35,822 bases of DNA from Tannerellaceae bacterium (lineage in GTDB: Bacteria > Bacteroidota > Bacteroidia > Bacteroidales > Tannerellaceae). The notes under the pieces were generated by a model that saw only the letters and a list, made by a program, of their open reading frames with translations, had not been told where the DNA came from and did not search any database. Each line of letters opens with the position of its first letter. Position 1 is the stretch's first letter. The DNA lies in assembly GCA_031259845.1 (NCBI GenBank), contig JAIRKZ010000040.1, positions 1-35,822 of the forward strand, given 5' to 3'. A program made the position numbers and the translations under genes. This document shows, piece by piece, positions 1 through 7,373 of the stretch.

Positions 1-519
1 AAGTCAAGTGTCGATAAAGACCTGTACGGCAAGCCGGGACTGGTTTTTATCCACGAAGGCGGGGTTCAGGGCATGGCTGCCGACCTGAAAGAGATGCTTT
101 CCAATGATTTTTCAAAAAACCTGAACAGGGAACTGTACCATAATCATGCGATTAGCCCGGGGCAACAGCAACCGGAAAACACCGGCAATCAGATTATCGC
201 AGAAGAACTGGAAGAAATCGACGCGGCAGTCGAAGCCGTCAGAAAAGGCAAATGGGACGAATTTGTTGCTGCACGCCCCTACATAAACGCTCATTCAGTG
301 TCCGGCAACAAGCAGGAAAGGCAGGAGAAAGAACCGTATGACCCTGACTGGGAAGAAAAAGTCTATCCCGACGACCTCGACCCATTTTGGCAAGCCGTTG
401 AGGATGACTGGTTCCCCGGTGTAAAGAAATTTTGGAGTACTCCTTTCGATAAGGAAGACAGGCTTGTTATCGGCAGTATTGAAAAACACGAAAACCAATC
501 GAGAGGGTTTAAATTATGA
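1..519 (+). CDS. Unrecognised protein, 5' end outside the window
   Basis: The reading frame is open from base 1, so the ATG at 73 is probably internal and at least 24 more codons lie upstream (they include the stretch GLVFIHEGG). The visible part is about 172 residues, hydrophilic and acidic, with no signal peptide or membrane segment; the last third is rich in Asp, Glu, Trp and Pro (for example DPFWQAVEDDWFPG). I do not recognise the family. Its stop codon overlaps the start of the next gene (ATGA at 516-519), so the two were co-transcribed. The next gene is a truncated PAPS-reductase-like gene of a type common in prophages and integrative elements, so this gene may be part of a mobile-element remnant; that is inference. 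Confidence 0.5.
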   Translation, partial: KSSVDKDLYGKPGLVFIHEGGVQGMAADLKEMLSNDFSKNLNRELYHNHAISPGQQQPENTGNQIIAEELEEIDAAVEAVRKGKWDEFVAARPYINAHSVSGNKQERQEKEPYDPDWEEKVYPDDLDPFWQAVEDDWFPGVKKFWSTPFDKEDRLVIGSIEKHENQSRGFKL

Positions 520-746
520 CGTATGATGAATTAAAATACCGTCAAGGTTGGACGCTGGAACAAAAAATAGACTACAGCGTGGGCGTTGTTTCTTCCTTCA
601 TGGAAAGGATGAATGGCCATCTGTACGTTTCAGTGAGTGGGGGCAAAGATTCGGGAGTAATGCTTGATATTATCCGTCGTTTTGTAGATAAAAACGTTTT
701 GGCTGTCTTTTGCAATACCGGCAACGAGTATCCCGAAGTGGTGAAA
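516..746 (+). pseudogene. PAPS-reductase-family (PP-loop) gene, truncated 3'
   Basis: The first 78 or so residues are a typical start of a phosphoadenosine-phosphosulfate-reductase-like PP-loop protein: a helical lead-in, then YVSVSGGKDSG (PP-loop ATP-pyrophosphatase motif, about residues 40-50), then VFCNTGNEYPEVV, the usual second conserved strand of phage-type members. The family normally continues for well over 100 further residues. Here homology stops near base 745 and the frame runs only a few codons into the 3' end of the minus-strand gene that ends at 747, stopping at 770. The start codon overlaps the preceding stop (ATGA). The gene looks cut by a deletion or rearrangement and is unlikely to be functional, since the C-terminal substrate-binding part is missing. 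Confidence 0.75.
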
Positions 747-2306
747 TCAGTTAGTTTTGGTTATCTTTGATGCAATCTTGCTAATAGACTCGTATAGTTT
801 CTCTTCGGGAAGAATAATATTAAAATCGCCCCAAAAGTTCTCGTCGTATGTGAAATCGGTTTCTGCAAAAATGGTTTTTGTCTGTATGGATTCGTTGCGG
901 GCAAACCTGGTTACATTTGCTGTATCTATTTTACAAATGATCGACTCAAACCACATGTGGACGCCCGCGGCGCCAAAGAGTTGTTTCTTCTTTTTAACCC
1001 TGAAATGCAGATCGCCCCGTATATGGCTGATATAATAAACGCTATTCCAGGGCTTGTATGTTACGGTATAGGTGATTTTTTGCGGTTTGATATCCAAGTT
1101 GCGGCTTTTTCTTTCGATAAACATTCCTACGGCTTTCTCTACGTATTGGGGATGTATTTCAAAATGGGCGGCAACTAAGGCATTGTTTTCATTGTCTATG
1201 TATAATTCTCCCCGGTATAGCGGGTCTTTCACATCCTTTTTTTGTTCAAAGACGATAACGTTGGCCATTCGATTGTCTATTACCGTAATATCGGTATGCG
1301 CATAGTTATATAAAAAACGGTAGGACTCATTAAGAAATTCGGGGGGATTTTTAATCAGGTCTAATAAAAGGGTCGCATTGACTCCCGATTTCATTTTGGC
1401 AATGATTGTATCCTTTACTTCCCGGTTTGTTATCCGGCGCATCTTTAACAGTTTCACCTGGTCTTCTTCCATGGCATGATCGCTAAAAGGCGTTTTGCGA
1501 ATTTTCACGATTGCTTCCGTCAGGTTAATAAATCCTTTTTTTAATTCAACGCCTTCCCGGTAGAAGGATGTGAGGTAGACAGGCTCTTTTGCATAATTCT
1601 TATCTCTGTCTGACAGCATATCCGTGATTACCTTATGCGGATTGATCAGGCGAACGATTATTTCCTGTAATGAAATAACTTTAGGTTCGAGCGATAAGGT
1701 ATTGGGGCGCCCGGTCAACATATTTATATTTATCGCTTGGGGAATATAACCGATATGGGAAAAATGAACGTCTGCCTGTTTGAGCGAGTCCGGTATCCGG
1801 AGGCGGAAATCTCCGTTCTGGTTGGTTATCGTGCCAATCGCCTCGGCCGGGATTCCTATGCTGGCAGAGGGAATGGGCATGTTGGTATATTTATCAACCA
1901 CAGAACCTTCGATAGCGATGAAGGACGAAACGCCGTCTTTTTTACCAGCCACAGGCGGGGGGGCTTCTTCTTTCTTTCCGGGTAGCTCTATTAATATGTA
2001 ATTGCTTATCACGCGCAGGGATAATTGATGATTGCCGGTAATTTCGTAAATAGCTTCCTTCAGGGTGTAGCTTCCCTTTTTCAGGTTGACCTTCTTTTCA
2101 TTCTGAATTACCCGGCTGTCGTAAATAAAGAGATATCCGGAGCGTTCGGTTATTTTTTCCAATAATTCATAAATGGTTCCTTTAGACTTGGGTAGTTCTA
2201 TCTTCCGGCTCAATATGCCGTCATTATCCGCCTGTACGGGTAGCGCCTGCAATAACGGCAGGCTGCTTAGTAAACAGATTAGCAGATAAGAGACCGGTGG
2301 TTTCAT
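747..2306 (-). CDS. Secreted STN plus carboxypeptidase-regulatory-like domain protein without beta-barrel
   Basis: 519 residues. An N-terminal signal peptide (about 1-26, ending PVQA) is followed by an STN (secretin/TonB short N-terminal) domain at about 30-110, a linker, a CarboxypepD_reg-like beta-sandwich at about 130-215 (GSVVDKYTNMPIPSASI, FSHIGY), and a C-terminal region of about 300 residues shared with the protein encoded at 3780-5045 (FYRE, the INLTEAI stretch, and the ending FWGxxNII). STN domains normally sit at the N-terminus of TonB-dependent transducers and signal to FecR. Here there is no plug or 22-strand barrel. The gene starts 17 bases after the fecR stop, in one operon with sigma and FecR, so it is probably the periplasmic or outer-membrane partner of that FecR. 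The role is inferred; domain calls are by pattern. Confidence 0.75.
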   Translation of the reverse strand: MKPPVSYLLICLLSSLPLLQALPVQADNDGILSRKIELPKSKGTIYELLEKITERSGYLFIYDSRVIQNEKKVNLKKGSYTLKEAIYEITGNHQLSLRVISNYILIELPGKKEEAPPPVAGKKDGVSSFIAIEGSVVDKYTNMPIPSASIGIPAEAIGTITNQNGDFRLRIPDSLKQADVHFSHIGYIPQAININMLTGRPNTLSLEPKVISLQEIIVRLINPHKVITDMLSDRDKNYAKEPVYLTSFYREGVELKKGFINLTEAIVKIRKTPFSDHAMEEDQVKLLKMRRITNREVKDTIIAKMKSGVNATLLLDLIKNPPEFLNESYRFLYNYAHTDITVIDNRMANVIVFEQKKDVKDPLYRGELYIDNENNALVAAHFEIHPQYVEKAVGMFIERKSRNLDIKPQKITYTVTYKPWNSVYYISHIRGDLHFRVKKKKQLFGAAGVHMWFESIICKIDTANVTRFARNESIQTKTIFAETDFTYDENFWGDFNIILPEEKLYESISKIASKITKTN

Positions 2307-2323
2307 GGGAGCGGATTCTTTTT

Positions 2324-3181
2324 TTAAGGTTCAAAAATCAATAATACATTGTTTTCTTTTCTCCATTGTAAATTAAACGCTGCACAAATCAATCCGGCTA
2401 TTGTTTCGGGCGACTCCTTATTGAAGGTGGCCGTTAGTTGCCGGTTCTCTAACGAAGAAGTTGTTTGTAAGCGTAAACCCGATTCGTTTTTGTTGATTAC
2501 CCGTAGAATGTTGCCTAACGTTTCGTCTTTAAACCGTATTCGTCCGGTATCGGTTACTTGCTTGTCTTTACCGGTTTGCACTACCCAAAGCCGGTTGTTT
2601 GATAAGGTAACGGTTTCTCCTTCTTTTACGTGGAGGCTTTCGCCGTTCTTTTTATACGTAACTTTTACTTCCCCCCGTTTTACGGTTAATTCAAACAGTA
2701 GCCTGCCGGCGCTCTGAATGTTGAATGCCGTACCGGTTACTTCTATGCGGATTAATTCCGTTTCTATCATAAAGGGGCGTTCCTTATTGCCTGCTACGTC
2801 GAATAAGGCATTTCCGTTTAAGATGACTTCCCTTTTCTTTCGGGCAAAATGTTCGGGATATTGTAGCCGGGTGTTATCAGCCAGGTAAACGATCGAACCG
2901 TCTTCTAATGTTTTTACTAAGGTGACGGCTCCCTCTTCGTTGTGTAAAGTAAGTAATCCGGAAGAGTGGTCCGAATACTTGTTGTGCAGGAATACTGCCG
3001 TAACGATACTTATACAGAGTAGTATGCCGGCGACGATGGCCCATCCCGTTGCGGGCGATACCGGCGGCTTTGCGGCCTTCCCGGTTGTTTCCCCCGGAAG
3101 CAGCCCGTCTTGTTCCAGACGGGTATACAACCGGCGCCAGGCCAGGCTTGTATTTACTTGACTGTTTTCTTTTTGAATCAT
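2324..3181 (-). CDS. FecR-family anti-sigma factor
   Basis: 285 residues with FecR architecture. A short cytoplasmic N-terminal part (about 1-45) should bind the sigma factor. A single membrane segment follows at about 47-68 (WAIVAGILLCISIVTAVFL), then the periplasmic FecR domain (VKTLEDGSIVYLADNTRLQYPEHF; GNALFDVAGNKERPFMIET; VTGTAFNI), and a C-terminal DUF4974-like region at about 210-285 (IRFKDETLGNILRVINKNE). Its ATG overlaps the stop of the upstream sigma gene by 4 bases (3178-3181), indicating translational coupling. It should hold the sigma factor inactive until the STN protein encoded next transmits a signal. No odd features seen. Confidence 0.92.
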   Translation of the reverse strand: MIQKENSQVNTSLAWRRLYTRLEQDGLLPGETTGKAAKPPVSPATGWAIVAGILLCISIVTAVFLHNKYSDHSSGLLTLHNEEGAVTLVKTLEDGSIVYLADNTRLQYPEHFARKKREVILNGNALFDVAGNKERPFMIETELIRIEVTGTAFNIQSAGRLLFELTVKRGEVKVTYKKNGESLHVKEGETVTLSNNRLWVVQTGKDKQVTDTGRIRFKDETLGNILRVINKNESGLRLQTTSSLENRQLTATFNKESPETIAGLICAAFNLQWRKENNVLLIFEP

Positions 3182-3729
3182 GCTATATGTGTATAGTTTT
3201 CTATTTCTTTCCGTAAAATTTGAAGCGCCTTTGTTATTTCCGCTTCCACTGTTTTCACAGATAAAGACAGTTCGGAAGCAATCTCTGCATATTTTTTCCC
3301 TTCAAAACGATGCATCCGGAAAATGCGCAGGCGGCGTTCGGGTAATTTATCAAGCGTACGGTTGACGAGGTCTTCAAGCTCTTTGTATTCCAGTAAATCC
3401 TGCGGGGTGGAGGCGTGCGTATCGTTTGTTTTAAGCAAAACCCTTTCACGATGGCGGTTCTTTACTTCCTGATGCTCGAAATATTGAAGCGAACGATTCC
3501 GGGCAGCTCCATACAGGTAGCTTTTCAACGAATGGAGTATTTGTATTTTCTCCCGTTCTTTCCAGAATACATAAAACAAGTCTTGTACGATTTCTTCCGC
3601 GATATACATTTTACCGGTTATGCCGGCGGCGTACAGACACAGCGGGGAGTAATAGAGGCGGAATATTTTTTCAAATGTGTTGACGTCGCCCTCCTTTATC
3701 TTTTTTAATACGCTTAAATCGCTCAGCAT
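3178..3729 (-). CDS. ECF RNA polymerase sigma-70 factor (Bacteroidetes FecI type)
   Basis: 183 residues from the ATG at 3729. The frame also contains an upstream TTG at 3741, but ATG-Leu-Ser-Asp is the more natural start. Sigma region 2 lies at about 15-90 (AFxxL-like FEKIFRLYYSPLCLYA, then AEEIVQDLFYVFWKERE, which matches the DxxQxxF core), and region 4 at about 120-175 (LDKLPERRLRIFRMHRFEGKKYAEIA, SVKTVEAEITKALQILRKE). Regions 1 and 3 are absent, as expected for ECF factors. It heads the sigma - fecR - STN operon on the minus strand and lies 50 bases after a secreted-protein gene whose product resembles the STN protein. Probable targets are this operon and the gene at 3780-5045; that is inference. 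Confidence 0.93.
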   Translation of the reverse strand: MLSDLSVLKKIKEGDVNTFEKIFRLYYSPLCLYAAGITGKMYIAEEIVQDLFYVFWKEREKIQILHSLKSYLYGAARNRSLQYFEHQEVKNRHRERVLLKTNDTHASTPQDLLEYKELEDLVNRTLDKLPERRLRIFRMHRFEGKKYAEIASELSLSVKTVEAEITKALQILRKEIENYTHIA

Positions 3730-3757
3730 AACCGTGTACAAAATGATTAATCTGTTT

Positions 3758-3765
3758 CAAATGTA
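3758..3765 (-). promoter_or_regulatory. Possible -7 element for sigma/fecR/STN operon
   Basis: On the minus strand TACATTTG fits the Bacteroidetes -7 consensus TAnnTTTG and lies 28 bases before the proposed ATG at 3729, which gives a plausible short leader. I do not see a TTG about 19-20 bases upstream of it, so the match is incomplete. Transcription may instead read through from the gene at 5045-3780. Confidence 0.3.
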
Positions 3766-3779
3766 CGGAAAGTAATTCG

Positions 3780-5045
3780 TTATTGTTTTTGTTTTCTTAA
3801 TTTATTTACGGCCGATTCGAGCGATTCGGTAGGTTCGATAATATTATAAGCCCCCCAGAAATCTTCATCCATAAAGTCTCCTACTCTGTCGGACAACGAC
3901 TGGCTGGGCTTGAAAGCCAGCTTGTAGGAAATGTTGTTTACTTTTTCGGTTTCGCTATCGGTGACGACCATTTCCGAAAGAATGGTATAATTGGTTGCGA
4001 ACAGCCGGCGTTTCCAGTCGCAATTGAAATGTACTTCGTTGCGTATATAACTCAGACAGGTTAAATTATTGCGTTGCTTATAGGTAACGAGGAAAGATAC
4101 TTCAAGCGGCTTGAAACGGAGACCGAACGGTTTCTTTTTCAGGATAGCCTGGGTAGCCTTATTCCGGTCGTCCATGTTCAGCTTGAACTCTGCCCGTGTG
4201 AATGCCAGTTTTTCTTTATCAATGTATAGCTTTCCATAGTATAAGGCGTATGGAAGGATTGCCTGCGGGGTGAAGCTTATCACGTATTGCTGGCGTTTGT
4301 CTATCATCACCGATTCTTCCATTTTGAACGAATAATACGGCAGCATTTCCCTGTCTAAAAGAATATCCGGGTTCTTTACAATATCTACGTATACAGACAG
4401 GTTAGGCCCTCCGAGCAGCTTCACTACCAGGGTGTCGCTTTTCTTCTGACTCAGAAGCGAACGGCCTTTATATATCTGTACGCGGTCGCGTTCTACATGC
4501 TCGGTATAAGGCGTTTTGTATATATCGATAATCGCTTCGGATATATTGATATAGCGGCGGCCTTTCTGGGCCGTTTCGCGATAAAAGCCGGTAAGCATAT
4601 TGGTTACGGGGCTGTAGTTGACAGCAATTTTACTCATGGCTTCTTCTATGATGTAACGCGGGTCTCTTGCCCGCACGATAATTTCCTCCAGCAGGTTTTC
4701 CGTTGGTATCAGGTTTACCGTAACATCTGTAACATCGCTTCCGTTTACCGGGATAATTGCATTCAGGTAGCCCACATGGGATAGTTGCACTTCTTTAGCC
4801 AGGAGGGTATTTTTAATCTTGATGGAAAATTCCCCGTCCGAGTTTGTTACAGTACCTATATTACTTCCCGGAACGGCAATATTTACATATTCCAGTTTCT
4901 TTTTGCTCTTTTGGTCTCTCACCGTTCCGCTTACGGTAATATACGCTTCGCCATTGCCATCGTCTTGCGCCCGTAAAGGAGCAATCCCCCACGCCATCAC
5001 TAATGACAGGAGGATAACTGTTGTTTGCCTGCATAATGTGTTCAT
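3780..5045 (-). CDS. Secreted carboxypeptidase-regulatory-like domain protein (paralogue of the 747-2306 product)
   Basis: 421 residues. A signal peptide (about 1-26, ending PLRA) is followed directly by a CarboxypepD_reg-like domain at about 34-115 (VSGTVRDQKSKKKLEYVNIAV, GTVTNSDGEFSI, LSHVGYLNA) and then the same roughly 300-residue C-terminal region as in the 519-residue protein: GFYRETAQKGRRYINISEAI, DIVKNPDILLD, an LYIDKEKLAFTRAEF strand pair, and the ending FWGAYNIIEP. It lacks the STN domain. It is transcribed in the same direction as, and upstream of, the sigma gene with a 50-base gap, so it may be in the same transcription unit or a target of that sigma factor. Localisation is probably periplasmic or at the inner face of the outer membrane. 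Molecular function unknown. Confidence 0.75.
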   Translation of the reverse strand: MNTLCRQTTVILLSLVMAWGIAPLRAQDDGNGEAYITVSGTVRDQKSKKKLEYVNIAVPGSNIGTVTNSDGEFSIKIKNTLLAKEVQLSHVGYLNAIIPVNGSDVTDVTVNLIPTENLLEEIIVRARDPRYIIEEAMSKIAVNYSPVTNMLTGFYRETAQKGRRYINISEAIIDIYKTPYTEHVERDRVQIYKGRSLLSQKKSDTLVVKLLGGPNLSVYVDIVKNPDILLDREMLPYYSFKMEESVMIDKRQQYVISFTPQAILPYALYYGKLYIDKEKLAFTRAEFKLNMDDRNKATQAILKKKPFGLRFKPLEVSFLVTYKQRNNLTCLSYIRNEVHFNCDWKRRLFATNYTILSEMVVTDSETEKVNNISYKLAFKPSQSLSDRVGDFMDEDFWGAYNIIEPTESLESAVNKLRKQKQ

Positions 5046-5106
5046 ATACTATCTTTTTTAGTTAATAATTACATCTGTGTGTATTCCTAAGATCGTTGAG
5101 CAATAA

Positions 5107-5118
5107 AATACCCTACGG
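5107..5118 (-). promoter_or_regulatory. Candidate ECF-type -35 element upstream of the 5045-3780 gene
   Basis: On the minus strand the sequence GTAGGGTATTTT lies here, about 60-70 bases upstream of the ATG at 5045. Its first eight bases are identical to the upstream box of the two-copy motif found before the second sigma gene and before the lipoprotein gene at 10017, and the match to the 9960 copy extends through GTAGGGTATTT. The downstream half of that motif is not present. No TAnnTTTG element was found between this box and the start codon. Confidence 0.3.
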
Positions 5119-5244
5119 GTTTTTACCGAAAAAAACGGCGTTGCGGATAAGTGTATCCGTATGGAACCGTTCCGATACAGTTTGTGCATATTAATGATTT
5201 ATTGAAAACGCAGGAAGTTAAAAAGAGAAAGAGGGGATCGCGAA

Positions 5245-6007
5245 ATGAATGAGCTTAAAGTCATAGAAGTCTTTATGAATAATACGAAAATCGGGCGGAT
5301 TGCTCTGACGCCTGATTTGCTTTGCGCTTAAACCGGGAGTGTTCATTGCTAAATGCACGCCATTCAGCGGAGGTTTTGGCGTATTCGACGATAGCCTGCC
5401 GGAAGGATGGGGAAAAGTAAAGACATTAATCCTGCTAAACTGACAATTTTACAAAGACAGGCTTTGATCGGGAGTATGGGGCGAGGCGCTTTGGAGTATC
5501 GTCCGGATTATAGCGAGTCTGCAAAAGATGAAATTATTGATTTCGATCAGTTGGCAAGTGAAACGGAGAAAATCCTCACTTCTGATTATGACGGGGAATC
5601 TCTCGACACGCTGTATAAATATGGAGGTTCTTCAGGCGGCGCAAGGTCGAAAGTATTGGGGATTGACAGCAAAGGCCGGGGGATTGACAGCAAAGCCTGG
5701 CGGCTGCCACATACCCCGGGCGGGCGGTTTGCCGGATAAAAACCGCCCGGATTGGGTCTATAGGGAGTTTTGTCGTACACCCTCGGCGACAAGGAATGGC
5801 TTGTCAAATTTAAAGCAACTATGGATCCGGCAAATGTTGGCGAAATGGAATACAACTATTCTTTACTCGCTAAGAAATGCAGGATTAATATGCCTGAAAC
5901 AAGACTATTCGAGGGAAGTTGCTTTAAAAGTTGGCCTTAATAAACAACGGGCAACTGGAATAATACAGGAGATAAATACGCTTGTCAACGAAAATCGAAA
6001 TCTATAA
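5245..6007 (+). pseudogene. hipA-like kinase gene, decayed
   Basis: Fragments of a Bacteroidetes HipA (serine/threonine kinase toxin of HipBA systems) occur in order but in different frames. They are: MNELKVIEVF...IGRIALTPDLLCA then a stop (from 5245); FALKPGVFIAK..SGGFGVFDDSLPEGWGK (about 5319-5410); INPAKLTILQRQALIGSMGRGALEYRPD and GGSSGGAR (the glycine-rich loop region, 5422-5655); GDKEWLVKFKA...MEYNYSLLAKKCRINMPETRLFE (about 5788-5921); and a C-terminal piece VALKVGLNKQRATGI (to 6007). The central kinase core with catalytic residues is missing and there are at least two frame changes and small deletions. The bases just upstream (about 5185-5248) could be the end of a hipB, since a frame ending in TGA overlaps the hipA ATG, but no helix-turn-helix is left. 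Confidence 0.8.
5656..5773 (+). repeat. Small repeat and hairpin insert inside the hipA remnant
   Basis: Between the HipA segments GGSSGGAR and GDKEWLVKF about 118 bases have no HipA counterpart. They contain a 17-base direct repeat, GGGGATTGACAGCAAAG at 5658-5674 and 5679-5695 (period 21), and a perfect 10-bp inverted repeat, CGGGCGGTTT at 5721-5730 with AAACCGCCCG at 5740-5749 (9-base loop). This could be a small palindromic repetitive element. Exact ends are not visible. Confidence 0.5.
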
Positions 6008-6025
6008 AAAAAACGGCGTTTTGTT

Positions 6026-6063
6026 GTAGGGTAAATTGAAATTTAGTTGGTATATATGTAGAA
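6026..6063 (+). promoter_or_regulatory. Probable sigma-dependent promoter of the sigma/fecR/receptor operon
   Basis: GTAGGGTA (6026-6033), 7 bases, ATTTAGTTGGTATAT (6041-6055), 2 bases, GTAGAA (6058-6063). The same three blocks with the same spacing occur at 9960-9997. The motif ends 15 bases before the ATG of the ECF sigma gene, which suggests autoregulation by that sigma factor. It does not match the housekeeping TTG/TAnnTTTG pattern. Which blocks are the -35 and -10 cannot be settled from two copies. Confidence 0.6.
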
Positions 6064-6078
6064 TAAATCCGACGCTGC

Positions 6079-6567
6079 ATGTTGAATAAGGAAGAATTTA
6101 AAGAAATGTTTGAAATGAATTTTGACGAAATCAGGGATTTCATCTTTTATCGTTGTGGCGACAAGGAGGCAGCTTCGGATATTACGCAGGAGGTATTCCT
6201 GAGGGTTTGGGAAAAGCGGGAAGATTTGAAGGGCGGTTGTATAAGGCCGTTGTTATATAAAATGGCTACCGATGGCTTTATCAATCATTACAAGAGTGAA
6301 CAGCGCCGGATGAATTACAAACAGCGCTTGGGGGAGGAAGACGGCTGCGGCCTGTCGCCGGAAGAAGAAATGATAGGCAGGGAATTTGCCGCCGCTTATA
6401 CGGAAGCGCTGAAACAAATGCCGGAAACGCAGCGGAAGGTTTACCTGATGAGCCGTGAGAGCGGAATGAAATACAGGGAGATTGCGGGGCGCCTTCGCGT
6501 CAGCGTCAAAACAGTAGAGAAACATGTAAGCGCCGCATTGCGGTTGCTCAGAACAAAATTTCGATAA
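6079..6567 (+). CDS. ECF RNA polymerase sigma factor
   Basis: 162 residues. Region 2 lies at about 10-75 (FDEIRDFIFYRCGDKEAASDITQEVFLRVWEKRE, with the DIxQEVF core), and region 4 at about 105-160 (LKQMPETQRKVYLMSRESGMKYREIAGRL, SVKTVEKHVSAALRLLR). It is the first gene of a sigma - fecR - receptor operon; fecR follows after 23 bases. It is preceded by a motif shared with the lipoprotein genes downstream of the receptor, so it probably activates its own operon and those genes. It is not closely similar to the sigma at 3178-3729, so the two systems are probably not a recent duplication. Confidence 0.93.
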   Translation: MLNKEEFKEMFEMNFDEIRDFIFYRCGDKEAASDITQEVFLRVWEKREDLKGGCIRPLLYKMATDGFINHYKSEQRRMNYKQRLGEEDGCGLSPEEEMIGREFAAAYTEALKQMPETQRKVYLMSRESGMKYREIAGRLRVSVKTVEKHVSAALRLLRTKFR

Positions 6568-6590
6568 ACAGAATAAATAGATAGTTGGAT

Positions 6591-7373
6591 ATGGAACCTG
6601 TCAGAATTAAACCCGAATGGGCCAAAAGCAAGGAAGAAATATGGAAAGACGTTTTCGAACCTCTTATGGAGCAAAAAGGGGAACAGGGGAACGGGAAAAC
6701 CCCGGTCAGGCGGCTTCCGTTTTGGAGTTATGCGGCTATTCTCCTTGCTTTCCTCTCTCTTACCATCCATTTATATACGGTAACAGAAAAAGCGGAAAGG
6801 GGCGAGCATGCCGAAATCGGGCTTCCCGATAATTCGACCGTAACGCTGAACGCCGGGAGCAAACTATCATACAAGCCGCTTGAATGGTTTATTTTGAGGA
6901 AGGCCACGCTGGAAGGCGAAGCTTGTTTTGAAGTGAAGCCGGGTAGCCGGTTCAGCGTACAGTCCGGTAGCAAGCGGGTATATGTGCTGGGCACAACTTT
7001 TAACGTATATGCCCGTCCCGGGAAGTACTGCGTAACCTGTTTGGACGGGCAGGTGGAAGTCAGCATCGGAAAAGGAACCGCCACGCTTACCCCCGGTATG
7101 CAGGCAATATGGCGCGGGGAAAAACTGGAAGTAGGGAAAAAAGCTGCGTTCACGCGAACGGCAGGATGGATGCAGGGGAAATTTGAATTTACCGAAACGC
7201 CCCTTCCGGAAGTCATCGCCGAGGTAGAACGCCAGTACGATATACACGTTATGCCCGGCTATAGGCAGGATTACCTTTATACCGGGAACTTTTCCAAAAC
7301 GGAACGGCCGGAAGGCGTACTTGAAATTATCGGCAAACCGTTCGGGATTACATTCAACATTCTGGGCAGGTGA
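6591..7373 (+). CDS. FecR-family anti-sigma factor
   Basis: 260 residues from the ATG at 6591; an in-frame TTG six bases earlier is less likely. The cytoplasmic N-terminal part is about 1-45, with one membrane segment at about 47-66 (FWSYAAILLAFLSLTIHLYTV). The periplasmic FecR domain follows (HAEIGLPDNSTVTLNAGSKLSYKP, ATLEGEACFEVKPG, VYVLGTTFNVYA), then a C-terminal DUF4974-like part (GKFEFTETPLPEVIAEVERQYDIHV). It should sequester the sigma factor encoded just upstream and receive the signal from the STN domain of the receptor encoded next. Its stop codon overlaps the GTG start of the receptor gene (7370-7373), so translation is coupled. Confidence 0.93.
   Translation: MEPVRIKPEWAKSKEEIWKDVFEPLMEQKGEQGNGKTPVRRLPFWSYAAILLAFLSLTIHLYTVTEKAERGEHAEIGLPDNSTVTLNAGSKLSYKPLEWFILRKATLEGEACFEVKPGSRFSVQSGSKRVYVLGTTFNVYARPGKYCVTCLDGQVEVSIGKGTATLTPGMQAIWRGEKLEVGKKAAFTRTAGWMQGKFEFTETPLPEVIAEVERQYDIHVMPGYRQDYLYTGNFSKTERPEGVLEIIGKPFGITFNILGR

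Noticed and set aside
516-770. Functional PP-loop gene
   Set aside because: Only the first 78 or so codons show similarity; the substrate half is missing and the tail is antisense to the neighbour gene.
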